A stretch of DNA of 64,000 nucleotides from Candidatus Caldarchaeum subterraneum (GTDB taxonomy: Archaea; Thermoproteota; Nitrososphaeria_A; Caldarchaeales; Caldarchaeaceae): positions 1,232,981-1,296,980 of the forward strand of contig BA000048.1 in assembly GCA_000270325.1 (NCBI GenBank). Reading direction: 5' to 3'. The position numbers and the translations under genes were made by a program. Under the pieces are notes generated by a model. It did no database searches and was not told the DNA's origin. It was given only the letters and a program-made list of their open reading frames with translations. Every line of letters starts with the position of its first letter. The stretch's first letter is position 1. Below, in pieces: positions 36,173 through 43,601 of this stretch.

Positions 36173-36976
36173 TTGAAGAAAATACTTGTCACCAACGACG
36201 ACGGTGTTCTGAAGACCGGTCTATGGGCTCTCCACGATGTTTTGAAAGACTTGGGAGAGGTCACAGTTGTCGCTCCAGAGTCGATGAGAAGCGCGGTCGG
36301 CATGAGCATTACTCTACACAAACCTCTGCGGCTCAGAAAAATCAGGGTCGGCGGCAAGATTGCATACTCCTGCTCGGGAACTCCGTCAGACTGCGTCATA
36401 ATGGCTGTTAGACAAGTTTACCGAGGAAAGGGCCCTGACCTAGTGGTCTCTGGAATAAACGAGGGAAACAACGTTTCGCTTCAATCAGTTTACGGCAGCG
36501 GAACCATCGGCGCCGCCATAAGGGCTTGTCTCATGGGCTATCCCGCCGCCGCCTTCTCCCTCTCTCTTCCAGAAGACCGTGTCCCATCGGCAGAGTGGAT
36601 GAAAACCATGATGACAAAGGCAGCGGCCAAGGCAAAACCCATAATAAGCTACATGCTTGAACACGGTCTTCCACCCGGCGTCGACTACCTCAACATCAAT
36701 TTCCCACACGAGCTAACCGATTCCACACGCTACGTCATAACGAGAGCTGCGAGAAACCGTTACAAAGAGCAGGTTGAAGAGAGGATAGACCCGCGGGGCA
36801 AGCCCTACTACTGGCTAAAGGGAGAGCTCCGCAGTGACCTCGAGCCAGGCACAGACGCCTACGCCGTTTTCGTGGAAAAAGCCATCTCAATCACTCTGAT
36901 GAAAACTGATACATCCGCTGCGATTGATGTCGACGGCTCAGCCCTGCTAGACTACCTGAAGAGTCTGCGAGAATGA
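36173..36976 (+). CDS. surE: SurE, 5'(3')-nucleotidase
   Basis: A metal-dependent phosphatase of nucleoside monophosphates, 267 residues. The catalytic start LVTNDDGV (about 4-11) is followed by VVAPESMRSAVGMSIT (about 34-49), SGTPSDCV (about 71-78) and the conserved SGINEGNNVS (about 90-99) with GSGTIGAA. All metal and phosphate ligands are present. The TTG start lies 3 bases after atpE, so they are co-transcribed. Confidence 0.93.
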   Translation: MKKILVTNDDGVLKTGLWALHDVLKDLGEVTVVAPESMRSAVGMSITLHKPLRLRKIRVGGKIAYSCSGTPSDCVIMAVRQVYRGKGPDLVVSGINEGNNVSLQSVYGSGTIGAAIRACLMGYPAAAFSLSLPEDRVPSAEWMKTMMTKAAAKAKPIISYMLEHGLPPGVDYLNINFPHELTDSTRYVITRAARNRYKEQVEERIDPRGKPYYWLKGELRSDLEPGTDAYAVFVEKAISITLMKTDTSAAIDVDGSALLDYLKSLRE

Positions 36977-37044
36977 GGTTTTAAACCAGCTGAACATGTT
37001 GTTTTAGGCGGTTTTGCGACTGGGGAAGTCGAAGGTGTGCTTTT

Positions 37045-37518
37045 ATGGTGTTGACGTTGCGGGAGAAGATTGAGCTGATGAGGCAGGGGATAATACATCG
37101 ATATCTTATCCCCATGCTTGAGGAGAGAGGATTCTTAGTAAGTGATTGGAAAAGGCCAGTTTCCCTCGAGGACAAGGTTCTCCGCGACGACGGCTGGATA
37201 CCCATATACACCAGCTTCACGACCTGGGAAACATACACCAGAAACGCGCCGCTCCACGTTTATTTCAACACCTTCTACGGCGACATCCACGAAAAAGCCT
37301 ACCGGATATGCTTCGTCGAATACATACTCAACAAACACAACTACAGGCTTCCACCAGCTGTTACAGGAGTGTTTACACGATTAAACGTCGAAAACGGCTA
37401 TTACTGGAAACACCGGATACCCATAAACCTCGACGTACCAGATTCCGCTGTAAACGATGTTGACAGCAAGTATGACGAGCTGCTGCTTCTATTGACGAGG
37501 GCAAAAGTTATCGACTAA
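37045..37518 (+). CDS. Unrecognised conserved-looking protein
   Basis: A 157-residue soluble protein of no family I know, rich in Tyr and Arg. It opens with a helical segment (LREKIELMRQGIIHRYLIPMLEERG). A beta/loop middle follows (DDGWIPIYTSFTTWETYTR and HVYFNTFYGDIHEKAYRICFVEYIL), then an ending of acidic helix. There are no membrane segments, and the two cysteines do not form a pattern. It shares its stop (CTAA) with the convergent LysM-like regulator, next to the lysine cluster, but nothing ties it to that pathway. Confidence 0.5.
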   Translation: MVLTLREKIELMRQGIIHRYLIPMLEERGFLVSDWKRPVSLEDKVLRDDGWIPIYTSFTTWETYTRNAPLHVYFNTFYGDIHEKAYRICFVEYILNKHNYRLPPAVTGVFTRLNVENGYYWKHRIPINLDVPDSAVNDVDSKYDELLLLLTRAKVID

Positions 37519-37946
37519 CTTTTCCTGACTTGTCTGAGAATGATGCTTGTGTTTGTTTCGTTTACCCCTGAGATGTTTCTTATTTCTTCGATGACCTTGT
37601 TAAGTGCTGACATCGAGGGGACCGTGATTATGGCCATGACATCCCGTGTGCCAGTTATCTCGTAAACCTCTTCAACACCTTCAAGCTTGATGAGCTTGTC
37701 GGCGACCTCGGGAGTGGGCACAGAGGGATGGACGCTGATGAAAGTAACCGCCTTAACTCCATAGTCCTTGGACAGGACCACGGTAAATCCCTTGATGACG
37801 CCTTTGTCCATGAGATTCTTCACTCTTCGCCGCACAGCCCCTTCCGACAACCCGAGCGCCTTACCCACCTCAGTAAAGTTTCTCCGAGCATCCTCCCGCA
37901 GCATCTCGATAATCTTTCTATCTATTTCATCGATGTCAGCCGACAT
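37515..37946 (-). CDS. lysM: Lrp/AsnC-family regulator, probably LysM-like
   Basis: A transcription regulator of about 143 residues. The N-terminal helix-turn-helix is DEIDRKIIEMLREDARRN, then FTEVGKALGLSEGAVRRRVKNL. The C-terminal RAM ligand domain has VEEVYEITGTRDVMAIITV and the usual GVNETNTSIILRQV end. It is divergent from lysY, the position and family of LysM, the lysine-responsive regulator of Sulfolobus. ATG 37946 was preferred over an upstream TTG. A GATGTC-AGCC-GACATC inverted repeat (37932-37947) covers the start region. The specific LysM assignment is by context. Confidence 0.75.
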   Translation of the reverse strand: MSADIDEIDRKIIEMLREDARRNFTEVGKALGLSEGAVRRRVKNLMDKGVIKGFTVVLSKDYGVKAVTFISVHPSVPTPEVADKLIKLEGVEEVYEITGTRDVMAIITVPSMSALNKVIEEIRNISGVNETNTSIILRQVRKS

Positions 37947-37977
37947 CGGCTGTAAAAGCAATCGAGTGGATAATATG

Positions 37978-37988
37978 CTTTATAAAAA
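37978..37988 (+). promoter_or_regulatory. TATA box of the lysY operon
   Basis: CTTTATAAAAA lies 23-33 bases before ATG 38011, which makes a leaderless lysY mRNA likely and rules out the long in-frame extension upstream. It lies between lysY and the divergent regulator, where that regulator could bind. Confidence 0.65.
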
Positions 37989-38010
37989 AGGGGTTAAGAC
38001 TTTGGCTGGA

Positions 38011-39069
38011 ATGGTTGTCCGTGTAGGTGTCGTAGGCGGCTCGGGATACACAGGCGGAGAGCTTCTGAGAATTCTCGCCGTCCATCCAAACGTTGAAGTA
38101 ACCTATGTAACATCCCGCGAATACGCTGGCAAACCCTTCACAGCCATCCACCCCCATCTCCGCGGATTCTACAAAGGGCTCAAGTTCTCCAACGTAGATG
38201 TCGAAGCAATTGTGGAGAAATGCGAAACAGTTTTCGTCAACACCCCACATGGAGTATCCTCAACACTCACCCCACAGTTTCTCGAGAGAGGTCTCCGCGT
38301 CCTCGACCTCAGCGCCGACTTCCGCCTCAGAAACCCAACGGATTACGAAAAATGGTATGAGACGAAGCATCCGAGGCCCGAGCTCTTGGACAAAGCTGTC
38401 TATGGTTTGCCCGAAATATACAGAGAAACCATCAAAAACGCTCGATTCGTCGCTTGCCCAGGCTGCAACTCAACCGCTGCGCTGATTGCTCTTGTCCCCG
38501 CCGTTGAGAATGGGATAATTGATTTGGAGAAAATTGTTGTCGACATCAAGGTGGGCAGCAGCGAGGCCGGGATAAAGCCTTCGCTTGGCACTCATCATCC
38601 TGAGAGAGCCAACGTAATGAGGCCGTATGAAGCGGAGGGGCATAGACATGTTGCAGAGGTTGAGCAGGAGCTGTCTCTGCTTGCAGGAAAACCAGTCCGG
38701 GTTGCTCTTGTTCCACACGCCGTCGGCGCTGTACGTGGAGCACTTGCAACGGCCCACGTATGGTTCTCCAACCAGGATGCAGATGAAAACATGGTTTGGA
38801 AGGTTTATGCCAGCCGCTACGCCAAGGAGCCCTTCATAAGGATAGTTCATGGAACACCATTCAGGTATCCTGACCCCAAATATGTTGTGGGGAGTAATTT
38901 CGCTGACGTGGGTTTCGCCGTGGAGAAGAGAATAGGGCGCGCGGCTCTTTTCGCTGCTATTGACAACCTGATGAAAGGGGCCGCGGGGCAGGCTGTTCAG
39001 TGTTTCAACATCATGCACGGCTTCGATGAGAGAGACGGCTTAAACTATCCGCCTCTACGGCCAGCCTAA
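38011..39069 (+). CDS. lysY: [LysW]-aminoadipate/glutamate phosphate reductase
   Basis: Reduces the LysW-bound acyl phosphate to the semialdehyde with NADPH (ArgC family), about 352 residues. The Rossmann motif GVVGGSGYTGGELLRIL is near the start, the catalytic cysteine is in FVACPGCNSTAA near 148-160, and the C-terminal GAAGQAVQC segment is intact. It is first in the run lysY-lysZ-lysW-lysX-lysJ. The start was set by the TATA box 30 bases upstream. The LysW substrate is inferred from lysW and lysX in the same cluster. Confidence 0.92.
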   Translation: MVVRVGVVGGSGYTGGELLRILAVHPNVEVTYVTSREYAGKPFTAIHPHLRGFYKGLKFSNVDVEAIVEKCETVFVNTPHGVSSTLTPQFLERGLRVLDLSADFRLRNPTDYEKWYETKHPRPELLDKAVYGLPEIYRETIKNARFVACPGCNSTAALIALVPAVENGIIDLEKIVVDIKVGSSEAGIKPSLGTHHPERANVMRPYEAEGHRHVAEVEQELSLLAGKPVRVALVPHAVGAVRGALATAHVWFSNQDADENMVWKVYASRYAKEPFIRIVHGTPFRYPDPKYVVGSNFADVGFAVEKRIGRAALFAAIDNLMKGAAGQAVQCFNIMHGFDERDGLNYPPLRPA

Positions 39070-39099
39070 CCTTAAATCCAAAGCTGGAGGAGCTTCTCC

Positions 39100-39894
39100 G
39101 TGATAGTTGTCAAGGCGGGTGGCAGGGCGCTCGAGTCTAACAGACAAAAAATACTCGAGTCCGTTGCTCGCCATTCTTCTGATGGAGTGGTTTTCGTCCA
39201 CGGTGGAGGAGATGTTGTTTCGGAGTTTGAGAGGCGGCTTGGTGTTGAGCCGAAGATAGTTGTCTCCCCCTCTGGTGTTAGAAGCAGGCTCACCGACTCG
39301 GCTGAAATAGAGGTCTACACCATGGTTATGGCTGGCAAACTGGGTAAGGAGATTGCCGCCACCCTCAACAGACTGGGTGTCAAGGCTGTGAACCTCTCGG
39401 GAGTGGACGCCTCCATCATAAAGGCCCAGAGAAAGAAAAAAATCGTGATAGTTGATGAAAGAGGGCGGAAACGGGTTGTCGACGGAGGATACACGGGAAC
39501 AATAACAGACGTCGACGCTGAGCTCATTAAACATCTGCTCGGGCTCGGGCTTGTGCTTGTTGTCTCACCTCTCGCGATAGGAGACGAGGGCGAGTTACTC
39601 AACGTTGACGGTGACTCGGCAGCCGCCGCCATAGCCAGCAGCATGCGCGCAGACAGGCTGTATCTGCTAACGGATGTGGAGGGGTTGTTGCTTGACGGGC
39701 AGCTTGTCAAGAGCCTCACAGCGGCGCAGGCCCTTGAGATGTTGGACAAAATAGGGCCGGGTATGAACCGTAAAGTGATGATGGCTGCGAGAGCTGTGCA
39801 GTCTGGTGTGAAGAGGGCGCACATATGTTCGGGGCTTGTATCCGACCCGGTTGAGGCGGCTGATTCGGGCGGTGGAACTGTTATCGTCGGTTGA
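39100..39894 (+). CDS. lysZ: [LysW]-aminoadipate/glutamate kinase
   Basis: An amino-acid kinase of the ArgB family, 264 residues, that phosphorylates the side-chain carboxylate of the LysW-bound substrate. Motifs are VVKAGGRAL at the N-terminus, FVHGGGDVV near 33-41, LVVSPLAIGDEGELLNVDGDSAAAA near 150-175, and the end GPGMNRKVMMAARAV. The start is GTG. A roughly 115-base AT-rich gap follows before lysW. Confidence 0.92.
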   Translation: MIVVKAGGRALESNRQKILESVARHSSDGVVFVHGGGDVVSEFERRLGVEPKIVVSPSGVRSRLTDSAEIEVYTMVMAGKLGKEIAATLNRLGVKAVNLSGVDASIIKAQRKKKIVIVDERGRKRVVDGGYTGTITDVDAELIKHLLGLGLVLVVSPLAIGDEGELLNVDGDSAAAAIASSMRADRLYLLTDVEGLLLDGQLVKSLTAAQALEMLDKIGPGMNRKVMMAARAVQSGVKRAHICSGLVSDPVEAADSGGGTVIVG

Positions 39895-39969
39895 CGAATA
39901 AAGTTTAGACAATTACGATAATCGGAAAAACAATCCGACACCCGATAAATACCTGGACATAATTCTAAC

Positions 39970-39979
39970 GATTTAAATA
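39970..39979 (+). promoter_or_regulatory. TATA box before lysW
   Basis: GATTTAAATA lies in the 115-base AT-rich gap after lysZ, 36-45 bases before the lysW ATG at 40015. A GAGGT ribosome-binding site at 40003-40007 sits 7 bases before that ATG. The carrier protein may thus have an extra promoter, sensible for a protein needed in excess. Confidence 0.5.
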
Positions 39980-40014
39980 ACGGCTTTACGAATATCCCGC
40001 CCGAGGTAATGAGA

Positions 40015-40191
40015 ATGCCGGCCTTGAACTGTCCGGTTTGCGGAGGCTCCGTGGAAGTGCCTAACGACGCGTTGCCCGGCGAGTTGTTCGAGTGCGGAGA
40101 CTGCGGCGCCCAGCTCGAATACTTCATAGACGAAAAGAACAACTCCTCACTCAAAGTTGCTGAAGAGGTTGCGGAAGACTGGGGCCAGTAG
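40015..40191 (+). CDS. lysW: LysW amino-group carrier protein, ending EDWGQ
   Basis: A 58-residue acidic carrier that holds aminoadipate or glutamate by its alpha-amino group through the whole pathway, protecting it and serving as a handle for the enzymes. The N-terminal zinc ribbon has CPVCGG (about 6-11) and CGDCGA (about 31-36); an acidic linker follows. LysW proteins normally end EDWGE, the last Glu being the attachment site. Here the last codon is CAG, so the end is EDWGQ, and a free gamma-carboxylate is missing. ATG 40015 was chosen over ATG 40009 because GAGGT is 7 bases upstream. lysX follows after 3 bases. Confidence 0.93.
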   Translation: MPALNCPVCGGSVEVPNDALPGELFECGDCGAQLEYFIDEKNNSSLKVAEEVAEDWGQ

Positions 40192-40194
40192 AGG

Positions 40195-41040
40195 ATGAAC
40201 ATCGGCCTCTCCTACGACGTTGTGCGGTTTGAGGAGAAGGCTTTACTCCAGTCTATAAACAATCTCGGGCATAAACCTCTACCCATACATGTTCTGGCGA
40301 GAGAGTTTTGGATAAACGAGGTAAACGGTCTCGAAGCAGATTTCATAATACAGCGCTGCGTCAGCTACAACAGGGCAGCAGCAACCACCGCAATATTTGA
40401 GAGAAGCGGCCACATAGTCGTCAACAACACCCAAGTGCTCCGCAACTCAGCCGACAAACTTCTTACATCATGTCTGCTCGCCCGAAAAAATGTCCCCACC
40501 CCTGTAACAGCGATTGCGTTTAACAGAGAAACGGCGTTAAATGCTGCGAAAAAGATAGGGTTCCCAGTTGTGGTTAAACCTGTTTCGGGAAGCTGGGGAA
40601 GAAACATAGCGAGGGCCTTTGACGAGCAGTCGCTTCTCGACATCCTCGAACTGAGGGAGAACATGCCGAACCCGCAGATGAAGATACACTACATACAGGA
40701 GCACGTCGACAAGCCTGAGAGAGACATCAGAGCCTTCTACGTTTGGGGAGAAGTCCCAGTCGCAATCTACAGGGTGAGCAAAAACTGGAAAACCAACACA
40801 GCTCTCGGCGGAAAAGCTCAGCCATGTCCCGTGACAGATGAGCTCGCAGACCTCGTCATCAAGGCGGGAGACGCCGTCGGCGGAGGCGTCTTAGGGGTAG
40901 ATGTTCTCGAGTCACGGGAGAAAGGAATGCTGGTCAGCGAGGTCAACGGAGTCGTTGAGTTCAGAAACACCGTGCTAGTCACCGGATATGATTTGCCGAC
41001 GAAGATTGTTGAGAAGAGTGTTGAGGTGTTGAAGCGGTGA
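40195..41040 (+). CDS. lysX: LysW-aminoadipate/glutamate ligase
   Basis: An ATP-grasp ligase of 281 residues that joins the alpha-amino group of aminoadipate (or glutamate) to the LysW C-terminus. ATP-grasp segments are FPVVVKPVSGSWGRNIARAF near 122-141, IHYIQEHVDKPERDIRAFYV near 162-181, and the metal-binding VSEVNGVVEFRN near 247-258. NWKTNTALGG near 200 is the RimK/LysX substrate loop. The substrate choice between LysX and ArgX cannot be read with certainty; as only one copy is visible it may use both. Confidence 0.93.
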   Translation: MNIGLSYDVVRFEEKALLQSINNLGHKPLPIHVLAREFWINEVNGLEADFIIQRCVSYNRAAATTAIFERSGHIVVNNTQVLRNSADKLLTSCLLARKNVPTPVTAIAFNRETALNAAKKIGFPVVVKPVSGSWGRNIARAFDEQSLLDILELRENMPNPQMKIHYIQEHVDKPERDIRAFYVWGEVPVAIYRVSKNWKTNTALGGKAQPCPVTDELADLVIKAGDAVGGGVLGVDVLESREKGMLVSEVNGVVEFRNTVLVTGYDLPTKIVEKSVEVLKR

Positions 41041-42218
41041 CTGTTTCTCTGCTCAGGTTCGCGGCTCCCCGTGGACTGCGTGTTGCACGCGCTGAGGGAC
41101 AATATGTGTGGGACACCGAGGGCAGAAGATATCTAGATTTTTACATGGGATATGGTGCGGCTTTTCTCGGACACCGTCATCCACGTGTCGTGAAAGCTTT
41201 GGAGGAGCAGCTAAGCCGCTACATGACGATCACCCCCGCATTCGACACTGATGTTCTCGACGCGTGCCTCGACGCCCTTGGGAAAATTCTTCCACCTCAT
41301 TTAACCCGTGTGTTTTTTCTAAACAGCGGCTCCGAGGCTGTGGAGCTGGCTCTTAAGCTGAGCCGTAAGCTGACTGGCAGGAGGAAAGTCCTTGCTTTCA
41401 ACAACGGTTTTCACGGCAGAACCATGGCGGCTCTCTCAACGACCTGGAACCCGAAATATCGGGAGGGCTTTGAGCCTTTTCCGTTTGAAGTGGTATTCGC
41501 ACCTTTCAACGACATCGGGGCTGTTGAGGAGAAGCTGAGCGAGGAGTTTGCGGCCGTCATCTTCGAGCCTGTGCAGGGAGAGGGCGGAATAATCCCCGCT
41601 AAACCCGAGTTTATGAAAGCAGTTGAGAAACGGGCCCGGGAAATGGGTGTGTATGTGGTTGTTGACGAGGTTCAGTCAGGGTTTGGGAGAACAGGAGTGG
41701 TCTGGGCCCATGAGAGAGGCGGAATCAAGCCGGATATGTTGACGGCGGCGAAGGCGGTGGCAGGCGGCTTTCCCGCCAGCCTTATAGCGGTTACCGAGGA
41801 TGTGGCCTCGAAGGTGAAGGACACGGACCATGGCTCAACATACGGCGGCAACCCTCTCGCGCTCGCGGCAATAACGGCGGCCACGCATGTTCTCCGCGAG
41901 GAAAACATTCCCGAGCAGGCCGAGGTCAAGGGAGCCATGCTCGCCGAAGAGCTAGCACCGCTTCTGCAGGAACATGGCAGAGTTTTCAGAGGACTCAGAC
42001 AGGCTGGGCTGATGATAGGTATCGACATGCGCACCACACCCACACAATTCATCAAAATGCTTCAGGAAAATGGCTTGATAGGGTTCAAGGCAGGGCTAAC
42101 CGTTCTCCGGTTTCTCCCACCTTACCTAATCACGAGAGACGACATCCTATACGCTGTTGAGACAATAAGAAAAACAGCGGAGGAGTACATGCGTCTACAG
42201 TCGACTGAGAAAACTTGA
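41037..42218 (+). CDS. lysJ: [LysW]-aminoadipate semialdehyde/ornithine aminotransferase
   Basis: A PLP aminotransferase of the ArgD/class III type, 393 residues, that turns the LysW-bound semialdehyde into LysW-lysine (or LysW-ornithine). Motifs are NSGSEAVELALKLSRK near 97-112, GFHGRTMAALS near 127-137, VDEVQSGFGRTG near 211-222, and the PLP lysine in MLTAAKAVAGG near 239. Its GTG start overlaps the lysX stop by 4 bp. Its 3' end overlaps the convergent COG2403 gene by 24 bp. Confidence 0.93.
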   Translation: MTVSLLRFAAPRGLRVARAEGQYVWDTEGRRYLDFYMGYGAAFLGHRHPRVVKALEEQLSRYMTITPAFDTDVLDACLDALGKILPPHLTRVFFLNSGSEAVELALKLSRKLTGRRKVLAFNNGFHGRTMAALSTTWNPKYREGFEPFPFEVVFAPFNDIGAVEEKLSEEFAAVIFEPVQGEGGIIPAKPEFMKAVEKRAREMGVYVVVDEVQSGFGRTGVVWAHERGGIKPDMLTAAKAVAGGFPASLIAVTEDVASKVKDTDHGSTYGGNPLALAAITAATHVLREENIPEQAEVKGAMLAEELAPLLQEHGRVFRGLRQAGLMIGIDMRTTPTQFIKMLQENGLIGFKAGLTVLRFLPPYLITRDDILYAVETIRKTAEEYMRLQSTEKT

Positions 42219-43529
42219 CAGAGGAGTTCCGGAAACTTGCTCAGCCTCGTACCAAACTCTCACAACAGGCTTACCGCATTCAATTAAGCGGGTTAAATCA
42301 GCTGGGCTGGCTGAAACTATAAGCTCAGCCTCCGCCCTTCGCAGCGTTTCGCCGAGGTCTCTTAGCTGCTCCTCTGTGTAGCCCAGAGCGGGGACAACAG
42401 GGCCCAGATGTTGATATTCGCGGTATAGTTTAGCTATTGTGCCGACGGCATATGGCCGTGGGTCGACGATTGATGCGCCTGCGTTGACGGCTGCTATGTA
42501 GCCGGCTCCGACACTCATTCCGCCGTGGGTGACTGACGGAGAATCCTCAACAACTAACACTCTCCGTCCTCTAAGCGGAACATCTTCCACACGTATCTTC
42601 GAGGCCGTTGCCACGACCTCGGCCCCGGGGTTGACCTTTCTCACCATCTCGGCGGCCCTGTCAAGCTGCTCCTCTGAAACCTTGTCAGCCTTGTGCAGAA
42701 TTATCACATCCGCCATATGGATGTTTGTCTCGCCCGGGTAGCTGTTTGTTATCAGCTCTGGCCGCGTCGCGTCGACCACCGTTATGTGAAGGTCTGGCCA
42801 GTAGAATGGCAAGTCGTTGTTTCCACCATCCCAGACAATGACGTCGCCCTCTTTTTCCGCCTCCTTGAGAACCATCTCGTAGTCAACGCCCGCGTATACT
42901 ATGGTGCCTTCACGGAGATGTGGCTCAAACTCCTCTCTCTCCTCGATGCTGCACCTGTATCTATCGAGGTCGTCTAAGCTGGCGAAACGTTGCACGACCT
43001 GCTTCTCTAAAACACCGTAGGGCATGGGATGGCGGACGACAACGGGTCGGTGGCCCTTTTCCCTAAGAAGCTTAACCAGCATCCGTGAGACGGTGCTTTT
43101 CCCCGCCCCGGTCTTCACAGCCGTAACCGCTACCACCTTTTTCCCTGACTTGAGCATGGTTGAGCGGGGGCCCAGAAGCATGAAGTCACAGCCCAGCGCA
43201 AGAACCTTGGAGGCCTTGTTCATCAACTCTACATGTGTCAGGTCGCTGTATGAGAAGACGACAAGCCTGACCCCTTCTCTCTCAACTATTTCGGGCAGCT
43301 TCTCCTCATCATGTATGGGAATGCCCATGGGGTAGAGTGGGCCGGCGAGCTTGGGAGGATAAACACGTCCAGCGATGCCAGGTATCTGCGCGGCCGTAAA
43401 CGCCACAACCTCATACCGCTCGTTGTTTCTGAAGAAAACGTTGAAGTTATGGAAATCGTGGGGCCTCTAGAAAAAGGCCCTGTCACGTCCAGCGGCTCCC
43501 ATGATTACAGTCTTTACGCGGCCATCCAT
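42195..43529 (-). CDS. COG2403-type GTPase / cyclic 2,3-diphosphoglycerate synthetase relative, interrupted by an in-frame TAG hairpin insert
   Basis: A P-loop protein related to archaeal cDPG synthetase. From GTG 43406 (residues VAFTAAQIPGIAG) to 42195 it is open and has the P-loop VKTGAGKST near 96, WDGGNNDLPFYWPD near 190-203, HKADK and THGGMSVGAG. The family N-terminus (GAAGRDFHNFN) is upstream: from ATG 43529 the frame reads VIMGAAGRD, then RAFF-stop-RPH, then DFHNFNVFFRNNERYEVV into the rest. The extra 27 bases carry TAG (43467-43469) and form a hairpin. The gene is a pseudogene, is decoded by bypass or readthrough, or is processed in RNA. It lies antisense between lysJ and lysK. Confidence 0.75.
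43457..43487 (-). other. Hairpin insert with in-frame TAG and flanking Asp codons
   Basis: Read on the minus strand, an outer helix CGTG/CACG, a 3-base bulge ACA, and an inner helix GGGCCT/AGGCCC close the loop TTTTCTAG, which contains the first two bases of nothing else but the in-frame TAG. The last normal codon before it is GAC (43484-43482) and the first after it is GAT (43457-43455), both Asp. Skipping from one to the other removes exactly 27 bases and restores the conserved GRDFHNFN. Confidence 0.8.
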
Positions 43530-43601
43530 GGTTATCCAACCCCTCATGGGGGTAAAAAGGGTTGCGTAAACACTTAATACAAAACTGTTTCACCAAGTTT
43601 T

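Noticed and set aside
37768-38010. N-terminal extension of lysY
   Set aside because: It is antisense to the LysM-like gene and lies upstream of a strong TATA box; ArgC-type proteins begin at the Rossmann motif.
39315-40202. A 295-codon minus-strand frame opposite lysZ and lysW
   Set aside because: It is antisense to two clear genes and has a serine/threonine-rich, family-less product typical of a shadow frame.
43451-43490. Archaeal bulge-helix-bulge intron in the COG2403 gene
   Set aside because: Only one 3-base bulge is present. The boundaries that restore the family sequence (27 bases removed) do not give a 4-bp central helix between two bulges, and the cut suggested by the bulge would remove about 16 bases and break the frame. 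RNA processing is kept only as an alternative.
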